A DNA stretch of 64,000 bases from an uncultured Gemmatimonadota bacterium (GTDB lineage: Bacteria > Gemmatimonadota > Gemmatimonadetes > Gemmatimonadales > Gemmatimonadaceae), in NCBI GenBank assembly GCA_903882745.1, contig CAIRYG010000012.1:1-64000 (forward strand), given 5' to 3'. How positions within the stretch are numbered: position 1 is the first letter of the stretch; every line of letters begins with the position of its first letter. The notes below the pieces were generated by a model. That model worked only from the letters and a program-made list of their open reading frames with translations. It was not told the origin of the DNA and searched no databases. Below are positions 7,398 to 16,570 of this stretch, piece by piece. The translations under genes were made by a program, and so were the position numbers.

Positions 7398-9092
7398 CTA
7401 CGGCTTCAGTGACTTATCCCGAATCGCCTTGAACTCATTGCCTGCTTTCCACTCAGGGTACCGTGCGGCACTGGCGACGCGATAGCCAATCGTGAAGAAC
7501 AGCTGCAGATCCTGCACGGCACCTGACAACTCCCAGCCCGGCTTGATCTCGTCCGACGGTTTGTGGTAATCGTTTTCCGTGTACTCGTCACGGGTTTTGC
7601 GGCCGTACGCGGCATCTTTACCCACATATTCGATCCCTGACTCAGGATCGAACGCCGGCACGCCAACTTTCGCGAAGTTGAAGTGATCGGAGCGATAGTA
7701 GAATCCCTTTTCCGGCTCTGCGTCGCCGCGCAATGAGCGTCCGCCTTGTTCAGCCGCGGCCGCACGGGCGTAATCATCGAGATCCGACGCGCCGAGTCCG
7801 ATGACGACCACGTCCTTCGTTTTGCCCCAAGTGTTCAGCCCGTCCATGTTGATATTGGCGAGCGTCTTATTGAGTGGGTACAGCGGCATCATGCCGTAGT
7901 ACTGCGAGCCCAGCAGTCCCTGTTCTTCTGACGTGACGGACAGGAAGAGAATCGAACGCTTCGGCGCGGTCTTGGCGGCAGCAAACGCCTTGGCCATGGC
8001 GAGTAACCCCGCCGTTCCAGTCGCATTGTCCGAGGCGCCGTTATAGATCGAGTCGCCCTTTACCTTCTCGCCGATCCCGAAGTGATCCCAATGAGCGGTG
8101 TAGATCACGTACTCGTTCTTGAGCGCCGGGTCTGACCCGTCGAGCATCGCCACGACGTTTCGCGAATCGACTGTGCGCAGCGTGTTTTGCAAGGTGACGC
8201 TCGCGGTCACACCGAGTGGCACGGGCGTGAAGTCTTTGGTTGCCGCCTTGCGCTCGAGGGCGGCGAAGTCTTGTCCGGCCAGCGTGAAGAGTGCCTTGGC
8301 TTGGTCGAGTGAAATCCACCCCTCAACCTCGCTTCGATTCATGTTCTTGTCGGGCGTGACCAGGTCGAACTGCTCAGCCGTCTTTCCTTGGACGACCGCG
8401 AATGGATAGCCTGCGCGCTCGGTCTGATGCACAATCAGCACGCCAGCGGCTTTGTGCTTCATCCCCTGTTCGTACTTGTAGGTCCATCGCCCGTAGTAGG
8501 TCATCCGCGCTCCGCCAAAGATCGCCGTATCGGCGACGGGCGGATCGTTCACGAGCACCACCATCGTTTTTCCGGTGAGATCAACACCCTTGAAGTCATC
8601 CCAACCGAACTGCGGTGCTTCAACGCCGTAGCCAACGAACACCAGCTCGGAGTTCTTGAGTGACGCGGTTGGTGACACGTGCTTCGTCCAGGCGACGTAG
8701 TCGTCGTGCCACTTGAGCGCGGTGCTCGTGCCGCCCTTGGTGAAGGTCAGGGTGGGGGAGTTCTTGACCGTGATACCGACCAGCGGAACCTTCTGGATAT
8801 AGCTGCCGTCGGGATTTCCGGGCTTTAGCCCCATCGCCTTGAACTGTGACTCGAGGTACACCACCGACTTCTCTTCGCCCGCCGTGCCGGGGCCGCGGCC
8901 CATCAGCGAATCCGCCGAGAGCACGCGGATATGCTGCATCACGGTGGCCGTATCAAAAGCGGCGAGCGCCTCGGCTGGAACCGGCGTATTGTCGATGCTC
9001 GTGCCGCTCGAACGGCCGCAGGCACTGGTAACACTCGCAAGAGTCAGCGCGACGCCGAGGGCGCGAAATGTGTGGACGGTGTGACGGGTCAT
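7398..9092 (-). CDS. M28-family zinc aminopeptidase, lipoprotein
   Basis: 564 residues from the ATG at 9092, with AGGA nearby; the frame extends to 9146 but without a signal. The signal ends in SVTSAC, suggesting a lipoprotein. A PA-like domain inserted at about 130-300 precedes the metallopeptidase domain. Zinc-binding and catalytic features are visible: HWDHFG, ASDNATGTAGLLAMA, TSEEQGLLGSQYYG, NMDGLNTWG and SDHFNFAKVGVPAF. The family removes N-terminal residues from peptides outside the cytoplasm. First gene of the probable operon with GH20 and DUF4159. Confidence 0.92.
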   Translation of the reverse strand: MTRHTVHTFRALGVALTLASVTSACGRSSGTSIDNTPVPAEALAAFDTATVMQHIRVLSADSLMGRGPGTAGEEKSVVYLESQFKAMGLKPGNPDGSYIQKVPLVGITVKNSPTLTFTKGGTSTALKWHDDYVAWTKHVSPTASLKNSELVFVGYGVEAPQFGWDDFKGVDLTGKTMVVLVNDPPVADTAIFGGARMTYYGRWTYKYEQGMKHKAAGVLIVHQTERAGYPFAVVQGKTAEQFDLVTPDKNMNRSEVEGWISLDQAKALFTLAGQDFAALERKAATKDFTPVPLGVTASVTLQNTLRTVDSRNVVAMLDGSDPALKNEYVIYTAHWDHFGIGEKVKGDSIYNGASDNATGTAGLLAMAKAFAAAKTAPKRSILFLSVTSEEQGLLGSQYYGMMPLYPLNKTLANINMDGLNTWGKTKDVVVIGLGASDLDDYARAAAAEQGGRSLRGDAEPEKGFYYRSDHFNFAKVGVPAFDPESGIEYVGKDAAYGRKTRDEYTENDYHKPSDEIKPGWELSGAVQDLQLFFTIGYRVASAARYPEWKAGNEFKAIRDKSLKP

Positions 9093-9171
9093 AGGAGTTC
9101 CTGACGAATGTGAAGACGTCGGTCGTGGTGAGTCGTACCCCTGCAACGTTCGTTTAGGGCAAGCGCCGAGC

Positions 9172-11367
9172 TTACTCGCCCGGGTGATAGGCCGCGCGCT
9201 CGGTGTGTCCCTTCAGTTGGTTTGCGTAGAAGTACACGTCACGAAGATTCCCCGTGGCGTAACGCTCCGCCTGATCGATGAAGTGTTTGTTGCCAACATG
9301 TCCGCTTTCGCCGCCGGCTGACACAGCTCGAGCGCGTACGCTGTCGCCGAACTCGATCACCGACACAAAGCTGTTGCCGCTCGTGCCGTACCACTTTTTG
9401 GTCTGTGGATAGGCGCGGGCGCCAAACGACGCGAGCGAGCCCCAGCGAGCAGAAGCAAAGGCGACCGGAATGCTGGCGCCTGCGTCGTTGAACGGATGCA
9501 CAATGTCAGCGGTCAGGCGCTGAAACCGGTTGATGTCGCCCCACGGCGTGGCCCACTTCCCGAAATCAACCGTGAGTTTATCGGAGGCATTGGCGAGTGC
9601 CTGCAGCTGCTTTGCCGGATCCGACTTTCCCGCCATCATGTACTCGTCCGTTCCTCCCGGCGTGCTCCGTGCGTCGGCGGCAACCAGTCGACCAAGTGCC
9701 TCACCCCAATAGACGGCCAGGGATGTCGCAACACTGTTGCTCGCCCATCGATAGTCCCACTTCCGCAGAATCTCGATTTGATCCTTGAGCTTGCCCTTGA
9801 GCGGGTCCGTCGCTGGTGCGGCATCGTACGTTTTCAGCAAACTCGGAACCATAGCCGCGAAGGCGGGGAGGTAACTGTCGTAGGCCGCCGCACGCAGGTT
9901 TTCGATCGAGAAATCCTTGCGACCGCTCAGCACACGCACCGCATGAAGGCCACGCGCGTTCTCGCTGCCGACGTCCATGTACGAGGGATAGCTCTCCTGT
10001 TTCGGGCTGCTCGTTCCAGATGCCGTCCAGGGCGAGTTGTTGGTGTTGTACAGCCAGCCACTTTCCGGATTCTTCAGAAATGGGCTCTCCTCTACACTGT
10101 GGAGCGCCCCCCATTCGGTGGCCGGGTCGCTCCCGTCTACCGGACGCTTCCAGTCAAACTTGGGATCGCGCTTGGGAATGAAGTTCGCGTGGAAGTAGGC
10201 GATCGTTCCGTCCGCGTCTGCGTAGATCGTGTTGTTCGAGGAGTTGGTGTGCAGCTCCATCGACTTGCGGAAATCAGCGTAGCTGCGCGACTTGGTGCGC
10301 GTGTACGATTGCGTGAGCGCCTTCACCGGCTCCTGCATAATGCGAATCGCGACCCACTTACCGTCCTGCTTCCGCACCAACGGGCCGTGCTGGGTTCGCC
10401 GCACATTGAACTCCTTGCGGGCCATCCCGGTCGCCGTCTTGTATGGTACCACGATCTTCTCGACGGTCACCGCACGTTCGCCATTCCCGTACTTGTAGAA
10501 CCATTTGCCGTCCTTCTGCGACAACGTCTCGAGATATTCGTCCGTGTCATCAACGCTGCTGGTCGTGTGCATCCAGCCGGTACGGTCGTTGAATCCCTGA
10601 TAGATAAAGAACTGTCCCCACGTCACCGCGCCATACGCATTCAAACCCTCGTCGCTCTCCATCTTGAGCTCAGAGCGAAAAAAGAACGACGTGTGCGGAT
10701 TAATCAGCAGCAGCGCGTGCTTGTTTGTTGTGTTTTTCGGCGCGATGGCGATGCCGTTCGATCCGGTTGGTTCTACATACTCGCCGGCGTTGTTGTCGCT
10801 CGGCGGAACCGGTGCAGCGCTCGCTCCGCCATAGGTCGCGGCCAGCTGCGCGAGATTGATCTTCTCAATGTCGCCGCCGATGCTCCCCTCGCTAAATGTC
10901 AGCGCCATCCACGGCTCAAACTTGGTAATGACCCGCGCTTTCTCCTCGGGGTGCTTGGACAAATAGAAGTTGAGTCCGTCGGCCCACGCCACCATCAGCG
11001 TCTTCAGGAACGCCGGGCTGGCGGCGTACTTGGCCTTCATCGAATCCGGATTGATAAACAGCTTCATCCGCAGGTCGCGCCACACTTCAGCCTCGCCCTC
11101 AGCCTCAGCAAGTCGCCCCTGTGAGTTGATAAAGTTCGTCTCGACGCGATTGAAATCGTCCTCGGCCTGCGCGTAAATCATGCCGAACACGGCGTCAGCG
11201 TCCGTCTTGCCGTGAATGTGCGCAATGCCCCAGTCGTCACGGGTGATGCTGACGTTTCGGGCCTGCTGCTCCCAGCGGGCAAGTTCACGCGAGCGTTCGC
11301 GGGAGAGCGGACGGGACGGCGCCATCACGGCCGTGGCCGCAAGGAGGAGGATCAGGGATCGCTTCAT
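9172..11367 (-). CDS. Penicillin acylase family (Ntn-hydrolase) protein
   Basis: 731 residues from the ATG at 11367, which gives a signal peptide (KRSLILLLAATAVMAPS); the open frame extends to 11766 without coding character. The alpha part contains ITRDDWGIAHIHGKTDADA and 'FGMIYAQAEDDFNRVE', both typical of aculeacin/AHL-acylase-like members. The autocatalytic cleavage site and nucleophile are in GSNGIAIAPKNT (Ser about residue 202). 'INPHTSFFF' and 'DDTDEYLE' follow. These enzymes are exported to the periplasm and processed into two chains that hydrolyse amide bonds of acylated substrates; the substrate (beta-lactam, acyl-homoserine lactone or lipopeptide) cannot be told from sequence. Divergent from the next M28 gene. 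Confidence 0.9.
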   Translation of the reverse strand: MKRSLILLLAATAVMAPSRPLSRERSRELARWEQQARNVSITRDDWGIAHIHGKTDADAVFGMIYAQAEDDFNRVETNFINSQGRLAEAEGEAEVWRDLRMKLFINPDSMKAKYAASPAFLKTLMVAWADGLNFYLSKHPEEKARVITKFEPWMALTFSEGSIGGDIEKINLAQLAATYGGASAAPVPPSDNNAGEYVEPTGSNGIAIAPKNTTNKHALLLINPHTSFFFRSELKMESDEGLNAYGAVTWGQFFIYQGFNDRTGWMHTTSSVDDTDEYLETLSQKDGKWFYKYGNGERAVTVEKIVVPYKTATGMARKEFNVRRTQHGPLVRKQDGKWVAIRIMQEPVKALTQSYTRTKSRSYADFRKSMELHTNSSNNTIYADADGTIAYFHANFIPKRDPKFDWKRPVDGSDPATEWGALHSVEESPFLKNPESGWLYNTNNSPWTASGTSSPKQESYPSYMDVGSENARGLHAVRVLSGRKDFSIENLRAAAYDSYLPAFAAMVPSLLKTYDAAPATDPLKGKLKDQIEILRKWDYRWASNSVATSLAVYWGEALGRLVAADARSTPGGTDEYMMAGKSDPAKQLQALANASDKLTVDFGKWATPWGDINRFQRLTADIVHPFNDAGASIPVAFASARWGSLASFGARAYPQTKKWYGTSGNSFVSVIEFGDSVRARAVSAGGESGHVGNKHFIDQAERYATGNLRDVYFYANQLKGHTERAAYHPGE

Positions 11368-11533
11368 AGTCAGAAAGGTCGGGTGTTGGGCGGAGGTCCC
11401 ACTCCCGAAAAATACGAAGACGCAGGGGAGGGCGTTAGCCACCGTCTGGCGCCCCGTCGTCCATCGCGTAGTTTCCAAGGCTGGGCTCCCTTCGCCGCCG
11501 TTGGCGGCACGTCCTCTGTCACCACGCTTCCCA

Positions 11534-13357
11534 ATGACAAAACTTTCCCGTAGCCTCCCGCTCGTCGCGGCTGCTCTTTTGGGGGCCAGCTCGCTGGCTG
11601 CCCAGACGACCAAGTTCCCGACCTCGGACGCCACCATCCAGCGCATCTGGCGCATGGGCATGGACAGTTCGCATGTCCAGCAGCTTTCCCAGACGCTGTT
11701 CGATTCCATCGGCCCCCGCCTGACGGGTAGCCCCGGTATGGTTGCCGCGAGTGACTGGGTCATCAAGACGTATAAGTCCTGGGGAATTGAGGCCCGTCGT
11801 GAGAACTACGGCACCTGGCGCGGCTGGAAGCGCGGGACCTCCCACATTGACCTCGTGCAGCCCCGGACCCGCTCCCTTGCCGGTACCATGCTCGCATGGA
11901 GCCCCGGCACCAAGGGCGCACCGGTGACGGCCGAAGCGATCGTGCTGCCGAAGTTCGCCGACAGCACGGAGTTCGTGAAATGGTTGCCGAAGGCGAAGGG
12001 GAAGATTGTCCTCCTGTCCCCGGCCTACCCGACCTGCCGTCCCTCCGAGGACTGGATCAAGTTCGCGACGCCGGAATCGAAGGCGCGCATGGATACCGCC
12101 GTCTCGATCATGAACCGCGACTGGGCCGTGATGACCACCGCCGACGGCCATGCCGACAGCACCAAGCTCTACCGTGGCACGGGCTATAGCCTCGCCCTCG
12201 GGACGGGGACCCTCGGTATGCGCCTCGAGAAGGCGGGCGTTGTTGGCATGATCAGCTCGCGCACCAAGCTCAGCGGCTTCGCCAACGTCTTTGCCTCGGC
12301 CGGCGGCCAGGGTGGCGGTCGTGGCGCCGGCGGTGGGCGTGGTGGCGCTGCGGGCGCCGCGGCCAACCCGAACAACATGCGTGGCGGCGGCCCGGCGGCC
12401 TCCAATGCGGCCGCTGCGGCTGGCCGCGGCGGCTTTGGCGGCGGTGCCGCGCAGGGCGCGGGCGGCTGGGGCACGATCGAGATCTTTGAGACCTACAACA
12501 CCAAGGCACCGGCCGTGACCCTCGAGTGCGAGGACTACGGCCTCGTGTTCCGTCTCGCCGAGAATAATCAGAAGCCGCAGGTGCGCCTCGACGTAACCGC
12601 CGAACTGCTCGGTGAAGTGCCGGCCTTCAACACGATCGGCGTCATTAAGGGTGAAGAAAAGCCGAATGAATACGTCATGTTGTCGGCGCACTTTGACTCG
12701 TGGGACGGCGGCTCCGGCTCGACCGATAACGGCACGGGCACGATGATGGCCATGGAAGCCATGCGCATTCTGAAGCAGGCGTATCCGCATCCGAAGCGCA
12801 CGATCATGGTCGGACACTGGGCGAGCGAAGAGCAGGGGCTCAACGGCTCGACGGCGTTCACCGAAGATCACCCCGAAGTGATGAAGGGGCTGCAGGCGCT
12901 CTTCAATCAGGACAACGGTACCGGCCGCGTGCAGTCGCTCTCGTCGAGCGGCCTCACGAACATCGGTCCGCACCTTCGTGACTGGTATTCAAAGTTGCCG
13001 AGCTTCTTCACCGACAGCCTGAGCCCCAACGTCGTGTCGTGGAGCTTCAACGACGTGCCAACCGGCAATCCGGGCGGTACGGACGGTGCCGTCTTTGCCT
13101 GCTTCGGCACGCCAAGCTTCGGTATGGGGGCGGTGGGCTGGAACTACAGCACCTACACCTGGCACACCAACCGCGACACCTACGACAAGGTGGTTTTCGA
13201 CGACCTCAAGCACAACGCGACACTGGCGGCGACGATGGCCTACTTGGCCTCGGAAGACCCGGACTTCATCAAACGCGATCGCTCGCCAGGAAATTGGCCG
13301 GCGACCTGGCCCGCCAACTGTGGCAAGGTGCCGCGGAAGACGAAGCCGCGCTACTAG
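11534..13357 (+). CDS. Exported M28-family peptidase with glycine-rich insertion
   Basis: 607 residues from the ATG at 11534, which gives a signal peptide ending SLAAQ; the open frame starts at 11216 but that part has no coding character. Residues ~100-380 contain a PA-like insertion, which carries a Gly/Ala/Arg-rich low-complexity stretch at ~256-313. The metal-binding part is intact: LSAHFDSWDGGSGSTDNGTG, 'ASEEQGLNGS', 'NQDNGTGRV' and a late 'YTWHTNRDTYDKV'. The family acts as aminopeptidase or carboxypeptidase outside the cell. Divergent from the acylase gene; ends at a bidirectional terminator. Confidence 0.9.
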   Translation: MTKLSRSLPLVAAALLGASSLAAQTTKFPTSDATIQRIWRMGMDSSHVQQLSQTLFDSIGPRLTGSPGMVAASDWVIKTYKSWGIEARRENYGTWRGWKRGTSHIDLVQPRTRSLAGTMLAWSPGTKGAPVTAEAIVLPKFADSTEFVKWLPKAKGKIVLLSPAYPTCRPSEDWIKFATPESKARMDTAVSIMNRDWAVMTTADGHADSTKLYRGTGYSLALGTGTLGMRLEKAGVVGMISSRTKLSGFANVFASAGGQGGGRGAGGGRGGAAGAAANPNNMRGGGPAASNAAAAAGRGGFGGGAAQGAGGWGTIEIFETYNTKAPAVTLECEDYGLVFRLAENNQKPQVRLDVTAELLGEVPAFNTIGVIKGEEKPNEYVMLSAHFDSWDGGSGSTDNGTGTMMAMEAMRILKQAYPHPKRTIMVGHWASEEQGLNGSTAFTEDHPEVMKGLQALFNQDNGTGRVQSLSSSGLTNIGPHLRDWYSKLPSFFTDSLSPNVVSWSFNDVPTGNPGGTDGAVFACFGTPSFGMGAVGWNYSTYTWHTNRDTYDKVVFDDLKHNATLAATMAYLASEDPDFIKRDRSPGNWPATWPANCGKVPRKTKPRY

Positions 13358-13378
13358 GCGCACCGCTGTAAATACCAG

Positions 13379-13412
13379 ACGGGGCCGTCGGCACAGTTGC
13401 CGGCGGCCCCGT
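13379..13412. terminator. Bidirectional hairpin between convergent genes
   Basis: ACGGGGCCGTCGGC pairs with GCCGGCGGCCCCGT (one G-T) around the loop ACAGTT. It lies between the M28 gene stop (13357) and the convergent flavoprotein stop (13436). Confidence 0.8.
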
Positions 13413-13435
13413 TGGTCTGTGCCTGTGGTCTCGCC

Positions 13436-14656
13436 CTAAATGGGTGCCGCTGCGCCCAGTCCGGCCGCGCGCCCGGTCGACCACGCCCACAGAAAGTTGT
13501 AACCGCCAATCGGACCAAAGGCGTCAAGCACCTCGCCGCACAGGAATAGCCCGGGATGGCGACGGCTCTCCATGGTGCGAGGCTGCACCTCGCTCAGCGC
13601 CACGCCGCCCCCAGTCACCTCGGCCTTCTTGTAGCCTTCGTCGCCGTTCCACGGGAGATCGCCGCGCACGAGTGTTTCGATCAAGCGCAGGCGCTCCTCG
13701 CGGCGGAGTTCCGAGAGCAGGCGAGCGGGATCAACTCCCGCGGCCGCAATCAGCACAGCCGCCAAGCGATCCGGTAGCTCAGCACGGACCGCCCCGCTGA
13801 CGGTGCGCACGCCCTGCGGCTTGAGGCGCACCTCCCAATCGGCGTCGAGCAACGCGGTCCACTGTACCGTCAACAATGCGCTCGATCCCTCTGCCCGAGC
13901 ACGCACAACGACATGCGACACATTGAGCACGGAAGGGCCGCTATACCCGCGATGCGTAAAGAGAAAGCCACCGGTGGCCTTGGCCGTCCGCTCGGCGCTT
14001 TTCGCGGTGATCGTCACCGTGAGGGAAAGGCCCGAAAGTTCGGTGTACGCTGACGGGGCGGCGGTGATTGGCGTTAACGCCGCGTAGCGAGGGTTCAACT
14101 CGTAGCCGAGTCCCTCAAGCATGGAAAGCCCCGCGCCGTCAGAGCCCGTTGCGGGCACGGAAAGCCCACCGCTCGCCACAATGAGTCGATCGCAGGAGAG
14201 TGTTTCGCCGTTCGCCAATGTCACAGCCCAAGCGCCGGCAGTTTGCGTGATCGCGACCACCCGATGATCGTGCAACACGCGAACTCCGGCCGACTTCGCG
14301 GCGGTCAACAATCCGTCACGCACGTCGCGCGCCTTGTTGGAGACCGGAAACAGCTTATTCGATTCGTGCTCCTCGGCGAGCGGGATGCCGAGGTCGTCTT
14401 CAAAGAATGCGCGCTGCTCCAGGACGGGCCATGCGCGGAGCATCTTCCGCAGCACATTCGGTGAGGAATCGGTCACGTAGCGCGATTCGTCCACGACCAT
14501 CGGGAGGATGTTGCAACGCCCACCACCGCTGATCAGGATCTTACGACCCCCGTCGACGCCTCCGTCAAGGAGCACCGTCTCGGCGCCGCCGCGCGCCGCG
14601 AAGATCGCTGCCGTGGAGCCCGCTGCGCCTGCGCCGATCACGATCACGCGCGGCAT
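13436..14656 (-). CDS. HI0933/YhiN-family FAD flavoprotein
   Basis: 406 residues. The N-terminal dinucleotide-binding motif VIGAGAAGSTAAIFAA is followed by the family hallmark GGRKILISGGGRCN (about 37-50). The C-terminal 'GGVALSEVQPRTMESRRHPGLFLCGEVLDAFG' region, with GGYNFLWAWSTG, completes the FAD site. Predicted NAD(P)/FAD-dependent oxidoreductase of the BaiN/HI0933 family; the physiological substrate is unknown. Cytoplasmic. Convergent with the M28 gene and separated from the upstream TonB-C gene by a terminator, so it is transcribed on its own. Confidence 0.92.
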   Translation of the reverse strand: MPRVIVIGAGAAGSTAAIFAARGGAETVLLDGGVDGGRKILISGGGRCNILPMVVDESRYVTDSSPNVLRKMLRAWPVLEQRAFFEDDLGIPLAEEHESNKLFPVSNKARDVRDGLLTAAKSAGVRVLHDHRVVAITQTAGAWAVTLANGETLSCDRLIVASGGLSVPATGSDGAGLSMLEGLGYELNPRYAALTPITAAPSAYTELSGLSLTVTITAKSAERTAKATGGFLFTHRGYSGPSVLNVSHVVVRARAEGSSALLTVQWTALLDADWEVRLKPQGVRTVSGAVRAELPDRLAAVLIAAAGVDPARLLSELRREERLRLIETLVRGDLPWNGDEGYKKAEVTGGGVALSEVQPRTMESRRHPGLFLCGEVLDAFGPIGGYNFLWAWSTGRAAGLGAAAPI

Positions 14657-14678
14657 GTAGGACTCCGAAATAAGGGAA

Positions 14679-14716
14679 GGGGACGCTCGCGACTAAAGCT
14701 AATCGCGAGCGTCCCC
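14679..14716 (-). terminator. Strong terminator of the TonB-C gene
   Basis: Perfect 14-bp stem: GGGGACGCTCGCGA (14679-14692) pairs with TCGCGAGCGTCCCC (14703-14716), loop of 10. It is followed on the minus strand by TTCCCTTATTT, a T-rich run. Confidence 0.85.
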
Positions 14717-14734
14717 AGCCGTGCTGTGAGAACG

Positions 14735-15229
14735 CTACCTCGTGATGCCCGTGATGGTCACGTCGAACTGACGAATCGCCGACTTCGTGGTGAGCGTGTC
14801 GGCCGGCGACGCTTTCCCCTGCAAGAGGAAACGGTACTGAATCTGCACAAGTTGCTTCACGCGCCGATTGTCCACCCGTGCGGCCGAGAATCGGAGACCA
14901 GGCATAGCCTCCTTGACGGCCGCCACAAATGCCGGGTCGGTTGCACGTACGATCTTAAGCGTCGTCTCGATGGCGGTGCCGTTGGTGTCTACGACCATCT
15001 GTGCCACGACGACACCGACAGTTCCGGCATCTTTGAGCGCGGCAGGATAGCGGGGTGCGGCACTGCCGGCCGCCAGCGTCGCCATCTCGGAGACTGAGAA
15101 ATCCACCATCTGCTTGGCCGTCGAATCCGCTTTTGGTGGGGTGCTTTGGCCGTGAATGGTTCCGGCAGTGAGGCACAGCGCAGCGATCGCACGCGCGACC
15201 CAGTCAACGTCGAATCGAGGCATCATCAT
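14735..15229 (-). CDS. Exported TonB C-terminal-domain protein
   Basis: 164 residues from the first of three consecutive ATGs at 15229 (others at 15226, 15223), preceded by CAGGGA. A signal peptide (IAALCLTAGTIHGQ) is followed by a TonB-C domain: PRYPAALKDAGTVGVVVAQMVV, 'DTNGTAIETTLKIVRATDPAFVAAVKEAM' and 'LRFSAARVDNRRVKQLVQI'. Unlike TonB it has a cleavable-type signal and no Pro-rich spanning segment, so it is a stand-alone periplasmic TonB-C protein rather than an energy transducer. It precedes a strong terminator. Role unknown. Confidence 0.82.
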   Translation of the reverse strand: MMMPRFDVDWVARAIAALCLTAGTIHGQSTPPKADSTAKQMVDFSVSEMATLAAGSAAPRYPAALKDAGTVGVVVAQMVVDTNGTAIETTLKIVRATDPAFVAAVKEAMPGLRFSAARVDNRRVKQLVQIQYRFLLQGKASPADTLTTKSAIRQFDVTITGITR

Positions 15230-15260
15230 GGTCCCTGGCTCATCGTGGATACTGCTCAAC

Positions 15261-15422
15261 CTACGGCTCATAGCGCTTTCCGAGCTTCTGCCCGTAATAG
15301 AAGCCCACGCCGGTACCAACCATACTTATCGTGAACGCGGTGAATATTCCAACGGGCGCACCGATGGCCCAGCCGGCATATCCACCGACGGTGGTTCCAA
15401 TCAGGATGCAGAGCTTGGTCAT
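15261..15422 (-). CDS. Small Gly-rich membrane protein, 53 residues
   Basis: ATG at 15422, TAG at 15261-15263. The peptide begins MTKLCILIGTTVGGYAGWAI and continues with a second hydrophobic segment (FTAFTISMVGTGVGFYYG), ending in basic KLGKRYEP. Two Gly-rich membrane segments separated by GAP form a helical hairpin. It lies between the PLP-enzyme gene and the TonB-C gene on the same strand, 31 bp ahead of the latter. Similar short Gly-rich proteins occur widely in bacteria without assigned function (from general memory). The coherent hydrophobic pattern and the positive C-terminus argue that it is real. Confidence 0.7.
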   Translation of the reverse strand: MTKLCILIGTTVGGYAGWAIGAPVGIFTAFTISMVGTGVGFYYGQKLGKRYEP

Positions 15423-15458
15423 GTCAGGCGACCCGTCCTGAACGTTCCCCGCGCGGGA

Positions 15459-16568
15459 TCAAGCGCCTGCCGTCGCGAGTGCCTGCTGAATATCGGCCAG
15501 CAAATCTTCCGTAGCTTCGATCCCGCAGCTGAATCGCACAAATCCATCGGTTACCGCGTCGCCGCCCCAGCGGGCACGCCGCTCCGCGGTCGAGTGAATC
15601 CCGCCGAAGCTCGTCGCTTCACGAACCAACGTCAGCGCGCCAAGGAACGCAGTGGCGCGCTCCTTCGAGCCAACATCAAAGCTGAGCACGCAGCCGGGGC
15701 GACGCATTTGGCGCGCGGCCGCGTCGTGGCCAGGATGCGCGGCAAGGCCAGGATACAGCACGTTGTGCACATCACGTCGTCCCGAGAGCATCGTCGCGAC
15801 CGCCATCGCACTATCACACTGGCGGGCAAGCCGAACGCCAACGGTCCCCAGCGCGCGATGCGCGAGCCACACTTCCATCGGCCCAGGAATCGCTCCACCG
15901 AGTTTCCGCCACAACAGCAGCTTCTCAAACCACTCTGTGCTCGATGTGGCCACATGGCCGAGCACGAGATCTGCGTGCCCGGTCAGCATCTTCGTGTCCG
16001 ACGCCACCGAAAACGTCGCGCCGAGTGCAAGCGGCTGCTGGAGCGCGACGGTCGCTGTGGTGTTGTCCACCGCGAGCAACGCACCAGCGGCACGGGCTTC
16101 CGCCGCCCACGCCGCAATGTCGGCGATCGCGAGTTCTGGATTGCTCGGCGTCTCCGCAAGCACAAGTCGCGCGCCATCGAATGCGCCCTTTGCTGGTACG
16201 GTGGTCGTCGGCACCAAGCGGTGCTTGATGCCGTGCTCTGCAAACCAACCCGCGATCAACTGACGCGTCGTGTAGTAACAGTCAGCAGGCAGCACCACGG
16301 TGTCGCCAGGCCGCAATACAGTTGCGAACAGTGCGGTGACCGCTGCCATGCCAGAGCTGAACGCGAGCGCGGCGCCCCCTTCCAGGTCGGCGAGTGCTTT
16401 TTCCCAAGCGGTCCAAGTCGGGTTGTTGAATCGACCGTAAAGCAGCGCGTGCTCCGACGGGTCACCCGGAGTGATGTAGGTAGCCGAAAACTGTGGGCCG
16501 GGCATAAAGGGCCCCGGGGTCGTATTCGGCGTGTGCCCCGCGTGAAGTGCGTGCGTATCAGGATGCAT
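15459..16568 (-). CDS. Cys/Met-metabolism PLP-dependent enzyme (cystathionine gamma-synthase/lyase family)
   Basis: 369 residues. A fold-type I PLP enzyme of the trans-sulfuration family. Visible are YGRFNNPTWTAWEKALADLE, 'ALAFSSGMAAVTA' (phosphate-binding loop), 'VDNTTAT' and the Schiff-base Lys in SDTKMLTGHADLVLG (about residue 192). Substrate class (cystathionine synthase, cystathionine lyase or methionine lyase) cannot be fixed. It lies 2 bp downstream of the fhs gene on the same strand, so probably in the same transcript. Confidence 0.88.
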   Translation of the reverse strand: MHPDTHALHAGHTPNTTPGPFMPGPQFSATYITPGDPSEHALLYGRFNNPTWTAWEKALADLEGGAALAFSSGMAAVTALFATVLRPGDTVVLPADCYYTTRQLIAGWFAEHGIKHRLVPTTTVPAKGAFDGARLVLAETPSNPELAIADIAAWAAEARAAGALLAVDNTTATVALQQPLALGATFSVASDTKMLTGHADLVLGHVATSSTEWFEKLLLWRKLGGAIPGPMEVWLAHRALGTVGVRLARQCDSAMAVATMLSGRRDVHNVLYPGLAAHPGHDAAARQMRRPGCVLSFDVGSKERATAFLGALTLVREATSFGGIHSTAERRARWGGDAVTDGFVRFSCGIEATEDLLADIQQALATAGA

Positions 16569-16570
16569 GC

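Noticed and set aside
9496-11124. 542-codon open frame antisense to the acylase gene
   Set aside because: Shadow of a conserved gene; Arg/His-rich with no domain.
11519-12973. 484-codon open frame antisense to the M28 peptidase
   Set aside because: Shadow of a conserved gene; no signal or motif.
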